Source of the DNA: Saccharopolyspora soli
GTDB lineage: Bacteria > Actinomycetota > Actinomycetes > Mycobacteriales > Pseudonocardiaceae
DNA: 64,000 nt
Reading direction: 5' to 3'
Assembly (NCBI RefSeq): GCF_022678645.1
Contig: NZ_JALBWV010000027.1
Location: 1 to 64,000, forward strand
Shown: positions 31,064-45,693 of the stretch, in pieces
Layout: each line of letters begins with the position of its first letter
Position numbering within the stretch: position 1 is the stretch's first letter
Translations under genes and position numbers: made by a program
Notes under the pieces: model-generated
Told to the model about the DNA's origin: nothing
Databases searched by the model: none
What the model saw: only the letters and a program-made list of their open reading frames with translations

Positions 31064-33156
31064 GCACCATCCACTATGGACAGCTTGACCGCGCAGACCT
31101 TGAACTCGGGCATCCGGCTGGTCGGGTCCAGTGCCGGGTTGGTGAACAGGTTCGCCCGCTGCGCGCCGGGAAAGTGGAACGGCAGGAAGACCAGATCAAT
31201 CCCCATCGACGGCACGCACCGCACCCGCGCGACGGTCTCGCCGCGGCGCGACGCGATCCGCGCCCAGTCGCCGTCGGCGAGCCCGGCTCGAGCCGCGGTG
31301 TCCGGATGGACCTCCACGAATGCCTCCGGCACGGCCTCGGTCAGCTCATCCACCAGCCGGGTCTGCGCACCTGACTGGTAATGCTGCAGCACGCGTCCGG
31401 TGGTTGCTTGCAAGGGAAACTCGGTGTCCGGGGGCTCGGCGGGACCGCTGTGCTCGACCGGCACGAACCGGGCTTTGCCGTCCGGGTGCGCGAAGCGGTC
31501 GAGGAACATCCTCGGCGTGCCGGGATGGGTGGCCTCGGGCACCGGCCAGTAGAGCGCTTCACCGGCGCGCAGCCGGTCGTAGCTGATCCCCGAGTAGTCC
31601 GCGAGGCCGCCCTTCGACGCGGCGCGCAGCTCGTCGAACACGGTCTCCGCGTCGGTCGGGAAGCGCTCCGCGGGCTGGCCGAGCCGGGTGGCCAGCCCGG
31701 CCAGCACATCGAGGTCGGTGCGCACGCCGGGCGGCGGGTCGAGGGCGCGCTTGCGCAGCAGGACCCGGCCTTCCAGGTTGGTCATCGTGCCGTCCTCTTC
31801 CGCCCACTGGGTCACCGGTAGCACCACGTCGGCGAGTGCCGAGGTCTCGGACAGCACGAGATCCGCACACCCCAGGAACTCTACTGTGGACAGCCGGTCC
31901 GCGATGTGCGCGGAGTGGGGCGCAGAGACCACCGGATTGCTGCCGAACACCAGGAGTGCGCGCGGGCCGTCCGCGGTGCCCAGCGCGTCCAGCAGTTCGT
32001 ACGCGGACCGGCCGGGACCGGGAATCTCAGCGGGATCGACACCCCAGACCCGAGCCACGTGCTCGCGGGCGGCCGGGTCGTCGATCTTGCGGTAACCGGG
32101 GAGCTGGTCGGCTTTCTGGCCGTGCTCGCGGCCGCCCTGGCCGTTGCCCTGCCCGGTCAGGCAGCCGAACCCGGAGCCAGGCTTTCCGGGAAGTCCCAGC
32201 GCCAGCGCCAGGTTGATCCACGCGCTGACCGTATCCGCGCCGGTGGCGTGCTGCTCGGCGCCGCGCGCGGTGAGAATGTAGGCGTTGCGGGCGTTCGCCA
32301 GCTTCGCGGCCACCGTGCGCTGGTCGGCGGCGGACACGCCGGTCACCCGCTCCGCTCGCTCCGGCCACCACCTGGACGCGATCCGCCACACCGCGGAGAA
32401 TCCGCGCGTCCGCTCATCCATGTAGGGCTGGTCGACACCGCTCTCGGCGACCAGGGCGTGCAGGATTCCCAGTGCCAGCGCGAGATCCTTGCCTGGGGAC
32501 GGCGTGAGGTGCAGGTTGGCCTGCTCGGCGGTCGGGGTGCGTCGTGGATCGGCAACGATCAGGCCACCAAGGCTCTTGGCCCGCTCAAGGTGTTTGACCA
32601 ACGGCGGCATCGTCTCCGCGGGGTTCGCGCCGACCAGCAGCACGACGTCCGCGTCGGCGAGATCGGTGAGCGGGAACGGCAGCCCGCGGTCGAGGCCGAA
32701 CGCCCGGTTTCCCGCCGCGGCGGCCGAGGACATGCAGAACCGACCGTTGTAGTCCACCTGCGACGTGCCGAGCGCGACCCGCGCGAACTTGCCCAGCAGA
32801 TAGGACTTCTCGTTGGTCAAGCCACCACCGCCGAACACCGCGACGGCGTCCTTGCCGTGCCTGGCCTGGATTTCGGCGAGCTTGCCCGCGATGAGGCCGA
32901 GCGCGGCGTCCCAGCTCGCCGGGCGCAGTTCGCCGTCAAGGCGGATAAGCGGCGTGGTCAGGCGTGCTGGCGAGGTGAGCAGCGAGCCCGAGGTCCAGCC
33001 CTTCTGGCACAGGCCACCTGCGTTGGTCGGGAACTGCCGCGGCGCGACCTCCACCTCCGCTCCCTCTCCAGCGGTGAGGCTCATGCCGCATTGCAGTGCG
33101 CAATATGGACAGTGGGTGGCCACTGCCGTCCGTGGCTCTGGCTCGGTCAGCGTCAC
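31060..33156 (-). CDS. nasA: Assimilatory nitrate reductase catalytic subunit (molybdopterin oxidoreductase)
   Basis: A 698-residue bis-MGD enzyme. The N-terminal [4Fe-4S] motif is HCPYCALQCGM with GGLCQKGW, followed by Mo-domain motifs (NGRFCMSSAAAAGNRAFG, GANPAETMPP, SNPVVSAPHS) and the C-terminal molydopterin-dinucleotide binding domain (TGRVLQHYQSG, FNPALDPTS-like end). GTG 33156 has a GGGAGG site six bases upstream and gives the expected family start VTLTEPEP. It reduces nitrate to nitrite in the cytoplasm for nitrogen assimilation. It is the first gene of the nas operon; no nitrite reductase is in the window. Confidence 0.92.
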   Translation of the reverse strand: MTLTEPEPRTAVATHCPYCALQCGMSLTAGEGAEVEVAPRQFPTNAGGLCQKGWTSGSLLTSPARLTTPLIRLDGELRPASWDAALGLIAGKLAEIQARHGKDAVAVFGGGGLTNEKSYLLGKFARVALGTSQVDYNGRFCMSSAAAAGNRAFGLDRGLPFPLTDLADADVVLLVGANPAETMPPLVKHLERAKSLGGLIVADPRRTPTAEQANLHLTPSPGKDLALALGILHALVAESGVDQPYMDERTRGFSAVWRIASRWWPERAERVTGVSAADQRTVAAKLANARNAYILTARGAEQHATGADTVSAWINLALALGLPGKPGSGFGCLTGQGNGQGGREHGQKADQLPGYRKIDDPAAREHVARVWGVDPAEIPGPGRSAYELLDALGTADGPRALLVFGSNPVVSAPHSAHIADRLSTVEFLGCADLVLSETSALADVVLPVTQWAEEDGTMTNLEGRVLLRKRALDPPPGVRTDLDVLAGLATRLGQPAERFPTDAETVFDELRAASKGGLADYSGISYDRLRAGEALYWPVPEATHPGTPRMFLDRFAHPDGKARFVPVEHSGPAEPPDTEFPLQATTGRVLQHYQSGAQTRLVDELTEAVPEAFVEVHPDTAARAGLADGDWARIASRRGETVARVRCVPSMGIDLVFLPFHFPGAQRANLFTNPALDPTSRMPEFKVCAVKLSIVDGA

Positions 33157-33263
33157 GAGCACCTCCCTGATGTCGGCGTGGACCGACGGTAGGGAGGGCC
33201 TGTTACCGCAAGCTCCATCTCCAGTGCCGGTCCCCTCGGACCCTGACCGGGTGGCCAGCGTGG

Positions 33264-33482
33264 TCACCGCAGGGTTGCGATTTGTCCCGTGAGTGCGGTC
33301 TCGGTGATGTGACGCAGCGTTTCCTCGATCGGCCGCACAATATGCCGCTTCGCCAGCCCGGTATTCCGAATCAACCGAAGCGCCAACGGAAGCTGCGATC
33401 TACCCGCATGCGACCGCCGCGCGAAATCCAACGTCACAACATATTCCGGCACAGTCACCGACGGCCCGCACAACGTCGCCAT
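33264..33482 (-). pseudogene. Truncated second copy of rppA
   Basis: From ATG 33482 the minus strand reads MATLCGPSVTVPEYVVT, then SQLPLALRLIRNTGLAKRHI and RPIEETLRH, almost the same as residues 1-72 of RppA at 22218. There is a three-codon deletion early on. After ETLRH the similarity stops and the frame ends at 33264, so the catalytic Cys, His and Asn are all missing. The similarity also continues upstream of the ATG into the promoter. The fragment ends about 107 bp before the nasA start codon. It is a relic of a duplicated or rearranged type III PKS locus. Confidence 0.85.
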
Positions 33483-33814
33483 AACCACCATCAACGCCAC
33501 CCCCGCACACACCCCACTCCGCCCCACTTGCCATCCACTTGCCACCCACTTGGCATCCACCCACACCAAAAACCCACCAAGCCAACACCAACCCGCCCAA
33601 CAGCCCCGACCAAGCCGACCAGCCAACACTGGACGCACAACAGCGGCAAAGGAACACCACCATGCCCGATCCGGATCGGCGTCGAAGCAACCGCTGCGCT
33701 GGTCGATTCTGAACCGGCAGAAATCACCTCGCCGCACCTTGAGCATGTCCTCGCGCGCCGCCGAGCCAGCGACGGCACAAATTCCGTCGAACAACGGAGA
33801 AGGAGCTTGTCTCG
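33483..33814. promoter_or_regulatory. Divergent region between rppA remnant and adenylate-forming ligase
   Basis: No gene was found in these 332 bp. The half next to the remnant resembles the rppA promoter at 22045-22217, including the SARP-type repeats at 33527-33555. The half next to the ligase is unrelated and contains the ligase ribosome-binding site (GGAGAAGGAG). Confidence 0.6.
33527..33555 (-). promoter_or_regulatory. SARP-type heptamer direct repeats upstream of the rppA remnant
   Basis: Read on the minus strand, TGCCAAG, TGGCAAG and TGGCAAG occur with four-base spacers (11-bp period). They sit 44 bp before the start codon of the truncated gene. The motif and spacing equal those upstream of intact rppA although much of the surrounding promoter differs, which suggests past or present selection on these sites. 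Confidence 0.6.
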
Positions 33815-35398
33815 ATGAACGGCCTCGCGGTCAACAATTGGATGCGGAAGCGCGGTCTTTATCTCGGCGTCGTGCCGGAAACGGCCGCGGAAAAGAACGG
33901 TTCGATGCCGCTCACCCTTGATCACGATCTGGACGTCCTCCCCGAGGCGGGACGGCGCCTGACGGTGGCCGAGCTCGCCGGACACGTGGACGACCTGGCT
34001 GGCCGACTGTGGGCGGCTGGGGTTCGGCCCGGAGAACGCATCGCGATCCACAAAGTCGCAAATTTCGATGTGTGGGTGCTCGCTACCGCGGCGGCGCGCA
34101 TCGGAGCAGTTCCCGCGATGCTGTCGCCCGCCTTGGATCCCACGACCGTCGGTGCCCTGCTCGGTCGGCTGGAGCAGCCACACCTGCTGACCGACGTGCA
34201 CAAGCTCGACGCACTGGCCGACGTGCCGCTGGCGGACCTCACCAATCAGGTGATCATCGTTGCTGGCAGCAGGCCAGGTGCGGCATCGCTCACCGAGTTC
34301 GCCGGGTCTCCGCGGGTTCAGCCGGTGTTCCAGGGGTTGGACGAGCCCGCGATCATCACCCACACGTCCGGCACCACCGGGCTGCCCAAGCTCGTCGTGC
34401 ACACGCCGCGGACCCAGCGCGCCCGGCTGCGGCCACAACTGTTCCTCCTGTCCTTGATGAGGAAACGGGAGACCGTCGCGATCCACATCCCGTTCGTGCA
34501 TTCTCGCCTGTACGCGGCGATGGCTTTGTGCCTGTTGACGGGAATGCCGGTGCTGCCCATGAGGGAGTCCGCTCCGGACGAGGTCGCCACGTTCTTCCTG
34601 GAGAACCGGCCAGGACTCATCGAGGTCCTGCCCAACTCGTTGATGGAATGGGAGGGGCTCACCGACGATCAGCGAAAGCCGTTCGCGTCGGTAAAGTACT
34701 TCAGCAGCACGTTCGACGCGATTCATCCGGGAACGATGAGTCGGCTGCTCAACTCCTCCGAGCGGCGCGCACCGCTGTTCTTCCAGATCTACGGGCAGAG
34801 CGAGGTCGGTCCGGCAGTCGGCCGACCTTACTTCCGCAAATCCGCCCACCGAACGGACGGGCGCTGCGTTGGTTACGCACTGCCGGGCAGCGCGAGGGTT
34901 CGGGTGGTCAGCCGAGGCGGTAAGCGGCCGTCCAAGAACAATCCGGGCTTCATCGAGGTCCGGTGGCCGGGTATCGCGAAAGCCTATTTCGGCGAGCAGG
35001 AGCGCTACGACGCCAACCTGAACGGCGGCTGGTGGCGCACCGGGGACGTCGGTTACTTCACCTGGCGTGGCTGCCTGCACATGCTCGACCGGGAGGTGGA
35101 CGTCATCCCCGGAGTGACCAGCACCCTTGAGATCGAGGATCTGGTGTTGGGCAGGCTGCGAGAGCTGAGCGAGCTCGCCGTGGTGTCGGGTCCGAATTCC
35201 GAGCCGGTCCCGGTGATCTGCACCCACGAGGACAAACCGCTGGACCGAGACCGTTGGCGCGCGGCCGTCGCCGAATTCCCGCAGCTGGCCGACCCGGTCC
35301 AGATTCCGTTCGCCGAGCTACCTCGGACCGGCACGCTGAAGGTGCGGCGGACCGAGCTGTCCCGCAAACTCCGCGAGAACCTGGCGGACCCGGCGTAA
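33815..35398 (+). CDS. AMP-dependent acyl-CoA synthetase/ligase (ANL superfamily)
   Basis: A 527-residue adenylate-forming enzyme. The P-loop core motif is THTSGTTGLPKLVVHT near residue 182, with A5 at FFQIYGQSEVGP, A7 at WWRTGDVGYF, and the C-terminal catalytic lysine in PRTGTLKVRR. It activates a carboxylic acid with ATP and normally transfers it to CoA or a carrier protein. AGAAGGAG precedes ATG 33815. It is divergent from the rppA remnant and lies upstream of the giant carboxylase, so it may have supplied a CoA substrate to a polyketide pathway. The acid is unknown. Confidence 0.9.
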   Translation: MNGLAVNNWMRKRGLYLGVVPETAAEKNGSMPLTLDHDLDVLPEAGRRLTVAELAGHVDDLAGRLWAAGVRPGERIAIHKVANFDVWVLATAAARIGAVPAMLSPALDPTTVGALLGRLEQPHLLTDVHKLDALADVPLADLTNQVIIVAGSRPGAASLTEFAGSPRVQPVFQGLDEPAIITHTSGTTGLPKLVVHTPRTQRARLRPQLFLLSLMRKRETVAIHIPFVHSRLYAAMALCLLTGMPVLPMRESAPDEVATFFLENRPGLIEVLPNSLMEWEGLTDDQRKPFASVKYFSSTFDAIHPGTMSRLLNSSERRAPLFFQIYGQSEVGPAVGRPYFRKSAHRTDGRCVGYALPGSARVRVVSRGGKRPSKNNPGFIEVRWPGIAKAYFGEQERYDANLNGGWWRTGDVGYFTWRGCLHMLDREVDVIPGVTSTLEIEDLVLGRLRELSELAVVSGPNSEPVPVICTHEDKPLDRDRWRAAVAEFPQLADPVQIPFAELPRTGTLKVRRTELSRKLRENLADPA

Positions 35399-35567
35399 AC
35401 CGTGGTCAGCCGAACACAGCGGGTTCGGCGCGGCGCCGACATTCGACCAGTGCGTCCAGCGTCCCCGCGAAACGCCGCCGGGGCAGCAACATCCGGACTG
35501 CTACCGCTGCGAACGACTCGGGTATGGCGGCCAGGGTGCCGCCGTCGACTTTGTGAGGCTCGATTCG

Positions 35568-41060
<5,493 letters not shown>

Positions 41061-41286
41061 AGGGGAATGACCCGCATCGGTGGCCCACCCCTTCCAACGT
41101 CGGCTTGTGGACGCGGGCGGGGTGTGGACCCACCGATGTATGCGGGTTTCGCACGGTGCGATCAGGTTGCGCCGTCGCCGTGGCGCCATTGCCCGGCTCG
41201 GCGTGCAGCGATCGAGGTGGACTGCGATGTTGCCGAAGTTTGCGATGCGGCTCTGTGCCAGGTGCCGTGTCGACGACTCGGCAAGA
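41061..41286. other. Short intergenic region between converging genes
   Basis: No gene or clear terminator was recognised between the carboxylase stop and the SARP stop. Confidence 0.5.
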
Positions 41287-42282
41287 TCATCGTCGCAGGG
41301 CGCCGCCGTCCTCGACTGGCCACCGCAACGGACCAGTCGTGCCGAACTGCGTCGCGGCCGTGGGTCTGTCAAGCACCGGCATAGTCGGGGAAGCTGGGGT
41401 TGGATCCATCTCCAGCGCCGGATCCTGATTCAGAATCTTTCGCTCCAGGTGCTGCAACGCGGGCCTGGGGTCGATTCCCAGCTCCTCCGCCAGCCGCATC
41501 TTGATGGTCCGCAACACCGCTAGTGCGTCGGCCTGTCGCCCGGCCCGGTACAACCCCAGGCTCAACAGCTCCCAACTGTATTCGCGCAGTGGATGGGCCT
41601 GTACGAAAGCCTCCAATTCGGCCACTGCGACCTGATGAGCACGCATGGCCAAAAGCGCCGCGCAGCGCCCCTCAACAACCGATAGCCGCATCTCCTCCAG
41701 TCGCGCTACATCCGGCACCACACTGCTTGCATTGGCCACATCCGCATACGCTGGCCCCCGCCACAATGCCAACCCCGCATCGAACTCGGTCAACGCCTGC
41801 CGCGGATCACCTCGATCCCACGCCTGCCACCCCGCCGTAGCGCGCTCGCCGAACCGCCGGACATCGACGTCGACGACGCGGCTGTCCAGCAGATAACCGG
41901 AGGGGTGAGTGCGCAATACGGTAGGCGGTGTCCGTGGCGCCCGCTCCGGTTCCAACACTCGCCGCAATTTGGCCACCAGCGCCTGCAACGAGGTCATCGC
42001 CGACGGCGGCGGCGGGCCGGTCCACAACTCTTCTCGTATCACATCCACCGCCACCGGCTGACCTACCCGACTCACCAACAACGCGAGCAACGCACGCTGC
42101 TTGGGCGCTCCTAGATCTGCCTGGTGACCAGCGACGACGGCCTCTAACGGCCCCAACGCCCGGAACTCCACCATGATCCGTGGATCTCCCCGGGGCTCCG
42201 CCGGTTGTACATCGGTCCGTCGGGGAGAGTTCGACGGTTTGCGACGTGAGGTCGCACCGACTTCTGCGTCATTCTTGTTCAT
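41287..42282 (-). CDS. SARP-family transcriptional activator (AfsR/DnrI/RedD type)
   Basis: A 331-residue regulator. After a polar extension of about 36 residues, an OmpR-type winged helix begins with MVEFRALGPLEAVVAGHQAD and continues through LGAPKQRALLALLVSR and VLRTHPSGYLL. A bacterial transcriptional activation domain follows (RFGERATAGWQAWDRGDPRQ, LYRAGRQADALAVLRTIKMR, ELGIDPRPALQHLERKIL). SARPs activate antibiotic and pigment clusters by binding heptamer direct repeats. GGAAGGA precedes ATG 42282; an internal ATG at 42174 is also possible. It is the only SARP in the window and the natural candidate for the repeats at 22110 and 33527, though this link is inferred. Confidence 0.92.
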   Translation of the reverse strand: MNKNDAEVGATSRRKPSNSPRRTDVQPAEPRGDPRIMVEFRALGPLEAVVAGHQADLGAPKQRALLALLVSRVGQPVAVDVIREELWTGPPPPSAMTSLQALVAKLRRVLEPERAPRTPPTVLRTHPSGYLLDSRVVDVDVRRFGERATAGWQAWDRGDPRQALTEFDAGLALWRGPAYADVANASSVVPDVARLEEMRLSVVEGRCAALLAMRAHQVAVAELEAFVQAHPLREYSWELLSLGLYRAGRQADALAVLRTIKMRLAEELGIDPRPALQHLERKILNQDPALEMDPTPASPTMPVLDRPTAATQFGTTGPLRWPVEDGGALRR

Positions 42283-43401
42283 AGTGCTAGTCCTTCCGAC
42301 TCCAACAGCAGGAAGATGTAGCGACACGCGATACCGATGCTGGAAGACGCGCGACCACACCGAGGCGGCACGGCCGCTGCGAGTCCCGAATTTGCGCTGT
42401 AGTGAAACAGCACATAGCCGAGTCGCTGCTCGCCACCCTGGAAATGCCCGTTCCGGTGCCAGCGGGTTGGAGGGATGTCCCTGGCGTCACCGCCGACAGA
42501 GCAGCGGGCAGCACGATGATGTCGGTGAAAATGTGCCCGAAAAGGCACACTCGCGATGCAACATCGACATGCCCTCGCCAGTGGCCGGTGAATAAGCGGT
42601 GAAGCTACGGAGGGCCAGCTCCAGTATCGCCTCGCATCGGATGCGGTCGCGCGCAAAAAACTGCGATCCACAGGTTCGACAACGATCGCTCCCCCTCATT
42701 TGGCGAGGTCTTGGCGGCGTTGAGCGCGGACGTTGCATCTCCGATCATATGAGGCTGGCTGGGCTGTCGTCACTGACTCGGGTGGATCTTTGCGTCGAAT
42801 TAGCTCAATTAGTAGCACTGCATTCCCCAAAGTCTCTCCAGAGTTTTCCTCTCGTTTGTCGCACCGCTGCGGCACCAGGTCCGTGCGGACCCGCGTATCG
42901 AGCACGTGCTTCGCCGGGGGCCGATCGTGCGGATACCCGCCAGCGCCACAGCAGCCGCTGGCGAGCCGGATACGGCGATAGCCTCCTCCCGGAGGTGGTC
43001 CGACACGATGCGCTTCACCGCAGGACTCGTGCTGTGGCCACAGAATCGCTACCACCTCGGCAGCAGACGCCGCGGGCGTGGAGGACACCACGATCCCGGG
43101 ACACTGATCACGCGACGGCGCCACCACACAGGCTCTTACAGCCCCCGCGATCGGCGCCGGGCGTGCCTCGGCGAGCCCGCGGTAATGCAGGTTTCACTCC
43201 GTGGGGTGACGAATGCGACTCGATCTCGCGGCTGGTCGGCGGTGTGTCGACGATGGTGCCGCTGCCACTTGTACCGGGGCCAGTGACTTCAGCGAAGCCG
43301 AGAGCACAGATCGGGGGGTTTGCGCTTTGCGGTCGGGCCGGAACCGGTGGCGGCGAACGGGTGTTTCGCAGTCGTGCTCCAGTTGGGGGGATGGAGTCGT
43401 C
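42283..43401. other. 1.1-kb stretch without a confident gene
   Basis: No family was recognised on either strand. A 69-codon minus frame from ATG 42699 has protein-like character (CRTCGSQFFARDRIRCEAIL, LELALRSFTAYSPATGE, HRECAFSG) with possible zinc-binding cysteines, but no good ribosome-binding site. A perfect 8-bp hairpin CGCCAGCG/CGCTGGCG lies at 42938-42963, and CCTCC/GGAGG pairs just downstream. Base composition is lower in GC third positions than the neighbours, so decayed genes or regulatory sequence are both possible. Confidence 0.4.
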
Positions 43402-44100
43402 ATGGACGATGTTGTTCCGGACCGGCCGGATTTCGGGTCCCAATTCCGGGGCTTCAACCGGACGCAGGTCGTCGAGTACATCGAGCAACTCGAATCGAAA
43501 CTCCGCTGCATCGAGGCGGAATTGGCGTCCGCTGACGGCGACGAGCGCACCGTTGCCGAGGACGAGAATGGGGATTTCGCCGAGCATCGCGCGGCGGTCA
43601 TCATCGAACAGGCCGAGGCCCAGGCGGCAGAGCTGATCAGGGATGCGGAACGCGTCGCGGAGCGGATTCGCGCCGATTGCACCGCACTGGCAGGCGAACT
43701 GTATTCCCAACGTGGCCAGGTGCATCGCGAACAGGCGAGGAACGCGAGGGAGTTGCACGAACGCGAGCATCGCCTCCGGCGGAACGTGCAACGGGAGTAC
43801 AAACGGATTACCGCCATCGGTGAGCGGGACGCCGCGGAACTCCTCGAACGGACGCGCCAACGTTGCGTGCAACGGGATGCGGAAAGCGAAGAATTGCGTC
43901 GCCGTGTCCTAGACGAGATAGATCAGCGGCACACCGAGACGCAACGGCGGCAGCAGGAGGTCTGCGCGGCCATCGACGTGGTGTTGGCGAATATCGGCCG
44001 GTATTCGACCGAGTTGTGCGGACTGATCACACCGGCCGGAGACACTGATGGGGTTGAGGTCCGCGTCGAGACCAACGGCAACAAATCATCGACCGTCTAA
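43402..44100 (+). CDS. DivIVA-domain coiled-coil protein
   Basis: A 232-residue protein. Its N-terminus FGSQFRGFNRTQVVEYIEQLE matches the short DivIVA membrane/curvature-sensing motif. A long charged coiled coil from about residue 30 to 190 follows (repeated EAQAAELIRDAERVAERIRA-type heptads, rich in Glu, Arg and Gln). Such proteins assemble at poles or septa and organise growth or other partners. GGAG precedes ATG 43402. Being smaller than the growth-pole DivIVA (Wag31), it is probably an accessory paralogue. The gene stands alone and converges on the conservon. Confidence 0.82.
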   Translation: MDDVVPDRPDFGSQFRGFNRTQVVEYIEQLESKLRCIEAELASADGDERTVAEDENGDFAEHRAAVIIEQAEAQAAELIRDAERVAERIRADCTALAGELYSQRGQVHREQARNARELHEREHRLRRNVQREYKRITAIGERDAAELLERTRQRCVQRDAESEELRRRVLDEIDQRHTETQRRQQEVCAAIDVVLANIGRYSTELCGLITPAGDTDGVEVRVETNGNKSSTV

Positions 44101-44221
44101 TGTGAACAGTGCTGGCTGAGAACCGCAACGAGCGGCGGTGCGGCGACATCACCCGTCGGCTACGCCGTTGGCGCCCGGAGCAGCACCGTGCTCGGAACGG
44201 GGGTAAACCGACTTGAACGGA

Positions 44222-44266
44222 CCCGCGCCGACCTGCGGAAGTCCTATTTCCGCAGGTCAGCGCGGG
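44222..44266. terminator. Bidirectional two-part terminator hairpin
   Basis: CCCGCGC (44222-44228) pairs with GCGCGGG (44260-44266), enclosing GACCTGCGGAA (44230-44240) paired with TTCCGCAGGTC (44248-44258) and a short loop. It lies between the ends of the DivIVA-like gene (+) and cvnD (-). Confidence 0.85.
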
Positions 44267-44297
44267 ATGTTGGTGGGGCGGTTCTTGGGTGGGCTTT

Positions 44298-44879
44298 TTA
44301 GTGGTTTTCGTCGGTTTTTTGCAGAGCTTTTTCTACTAGTTCGACCAGTGCCTTTTTTGCGGCGGTTCGCTCTCTGGCGTCGCCCTGCAGGATTGGTACT
44401 TCTTCTTCCAGGTTCAGGGCGTCTCGGAGTTCTTCGCTTCGGTAGCGGGGTGCTTCTTCGAAGTGGTTCACCAGGATCACGAACGGGATTCGGCGCGATT
44501 CGAAGAAATCCACCGCCGCGAAGCTCGTCTGCATCCGGCGGGTGTCCACCATGACCACCGCGCCGACCGCGCCCGCCGCCAGCTCGTTCCACATGAACCA
44601 GAAGCGCTCCTGGCCCGGCGTGCCGAACAGGTACAGCACCAGCTGGTCGTTGATCGTGATGCGGCCGAAGTCCAGCGCCACCGTCGTCGTGCGCTTGTGC
44701 TCCAAGCCCGTGGTGTCGTCCACGCCGACGCCCGCCACGGTCAGCAATTCCTCGGTGTTCAGCGGCGGGATCTCGCTGACCGAGGCCACCAGGGTGGTCT
44801 TGCCTGTGCCGAACCCGCCAGCTACCAGGATCTTCGCGGTGTTCGGCGGACGCGGCAACGGATCAGAGCCTACGGACAC
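44298..44879 (-). CDS. cvnD: Conservon GTPase-like protein CvnD
   Basis: A 193-residue small GTPase-like protein. The P-loop is GGFGTGKTTL near residue 20, the G2/G3 regions are TTVALDFGRI and LFGTPGQERF, and the NKxD-type motif is the variant LVNHFE. It is the switch component of conservons, membrane-linked complexes proposed to work like simple G-protein systems in actinomycetes. GTG 44879 lies inside the end of cvnC (17-bp overlap), as usual for these operons. It is the last gene of cvnABCD. Confidence 0.92.
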   Translation of the reverse strand: MSVGSDPLPRPPNTAKILVAGGFGTGKTTLVASVSEIPPLNTEELLTVAGVGVDDTTGLEHKRTTTVALDFGRITINDQLVLYLFGTPGQERFWFMWNELAAGAVGAVVMVDTRRMQTSFAAVDFFESRRIPFVILVNHFEEAPRYRSEELRDALNLEEEVPILQGDARERTAAKKALVELVEKALQKTDENH

Positions 44880-45237
44880 CTTCGAGCACCGCCTGGAGTA
44901 GTTTGCGATCGGGTCGTACCGGCGTGCGGGGCATCGGACCAGCGACGAGCACACCGCGGTCGATCAGGTCGCTGATCAGCACCTTGGCCACCATGATCGG
45001 CGTGTCCAGGTAGGCCGCCACCTCCGCGACCGACAGCGGGCGCACGCACAACTGGAGGATCTCCAGGTGTTCCACGGAAAGGCTGCTCCGGTCGGGTCCC
45101 TGCCAGGACGTCAGCAGCTGCGTGACCACATCCAGCTCCGGGCGACCCGGCCGGGTACGACCTCGCGTCATCGCGTATGGCCGGACAAGCGGCCCGGACG
45201 CCTCGTCCAGCCACAGCTCCTCGTCCTTCGGCGTCAT
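44863..45237 (-). CDS. cvnC: Conservon protein CvnC (DUF742)
   Basis: A 124-residue DUF742 protein with a winged-helix-like middle (SVEHLEILQLCVRPLSVAEV, YLDTPIMVAKVLISDLIDRG) and the family N-terminus LVRPYAMTRGRTRP. It is thought to bridge CvnB and CvnD at the membrane; biochemical function is not fully known. GAGGG precedes ATG 45237. It starts 10 bp after cvnB and overlaps cvnD. Confidence 0.92.
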   Translation of the reverse strand: MTPKDEELWLDEASGPLVRPYAMTRGRTRPGRPELDVVTQLLTSWQGPDRSSLSVEHLEILQLCVRPLSVAEVAAYLDTPIMVAKVLISDLIDRGVLVAGPMPRTPVRPDRKLLQAVLEGVRRL

Positions 45238-45247
45238 GGGCGGGCCC

Positions 45248-45658
45248 TCACCCGCCGTGGAACGGTGCTGTCACCTCGGAGCGCGGCGCGGAGCTGAGGT
45301 AGTCGCCGACCCGCACGACTAGCAGGTTCATCTCGTAGGCGATCATGCCGATGTCGGCGTCCTCCTCGCCCAACACCGCCAGGCACGCACCCGTCCCCGC
45401 GGCGGTGACGAACAGGAAGAGCTCGTCCAGCTCGATGACGGTCTGCCGGACCTGACCACCGCCGAAGTGCCTGCCGGTCTCCCGCGCCAGGCTCTGGAAC
45501 GCCGAAGCGAGCGCGGCGAGGTGCTCGGAATCCGCCGGGGACAAGCCAGCGGACTTGGCCAGCAGCAGTCCGTCAGCGGAGAGCACGACCCCGTCACGTG
45601 CCCCGACGACCCGGCCTACCAGGTCGTCCAACAGCCAGTTCAGCTCACCGTCGCTCAT
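45248..45658 (-). CDS. cvnB: Conservon roadblock/LC7-domain protein CvnB
   Basis: A 136-residue roadblock/LC7 protein with the family start ELNWLLDDLVGRVVGARDGV, followed by VLSADGLLLAKSAGLSPADSE and the C-terminal YEMNLLVVRVGDYL. Roadblock proteins dimerise and regulate small GTPases; in conservons CvnB is believed to modulate CvnD. GAGGAG lies about 11 bases before ATG 45658. It lies between cvnA and cvnC in the operon. Confidence 0.92.
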   Translation of the reverse strand: MSDGELNWLLDDLVGRVVGARDGVVLSADGLLLAKSAGLSPADSEHLAALASAFQSLARETGRHFGGGQVRQTVIELDELFLFVTAAGTGACLAVLGEEDADIGMIAYEMNLLVVRVGDYLSSAPRSEVTAPFHGG

Positions 45659-45693
45659 GCCCACACCGCTCCTCGTATTCGCTGCGCCGGGAA

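Noticed and set aside
42901..42963. Terminator or attachment site at the 8-bp hairpin near 42940
   Set aside because: No gene ends nearby and there is no integrase, tRNA or direct repeat. It was left as part of an unexplained non-coding stretch.
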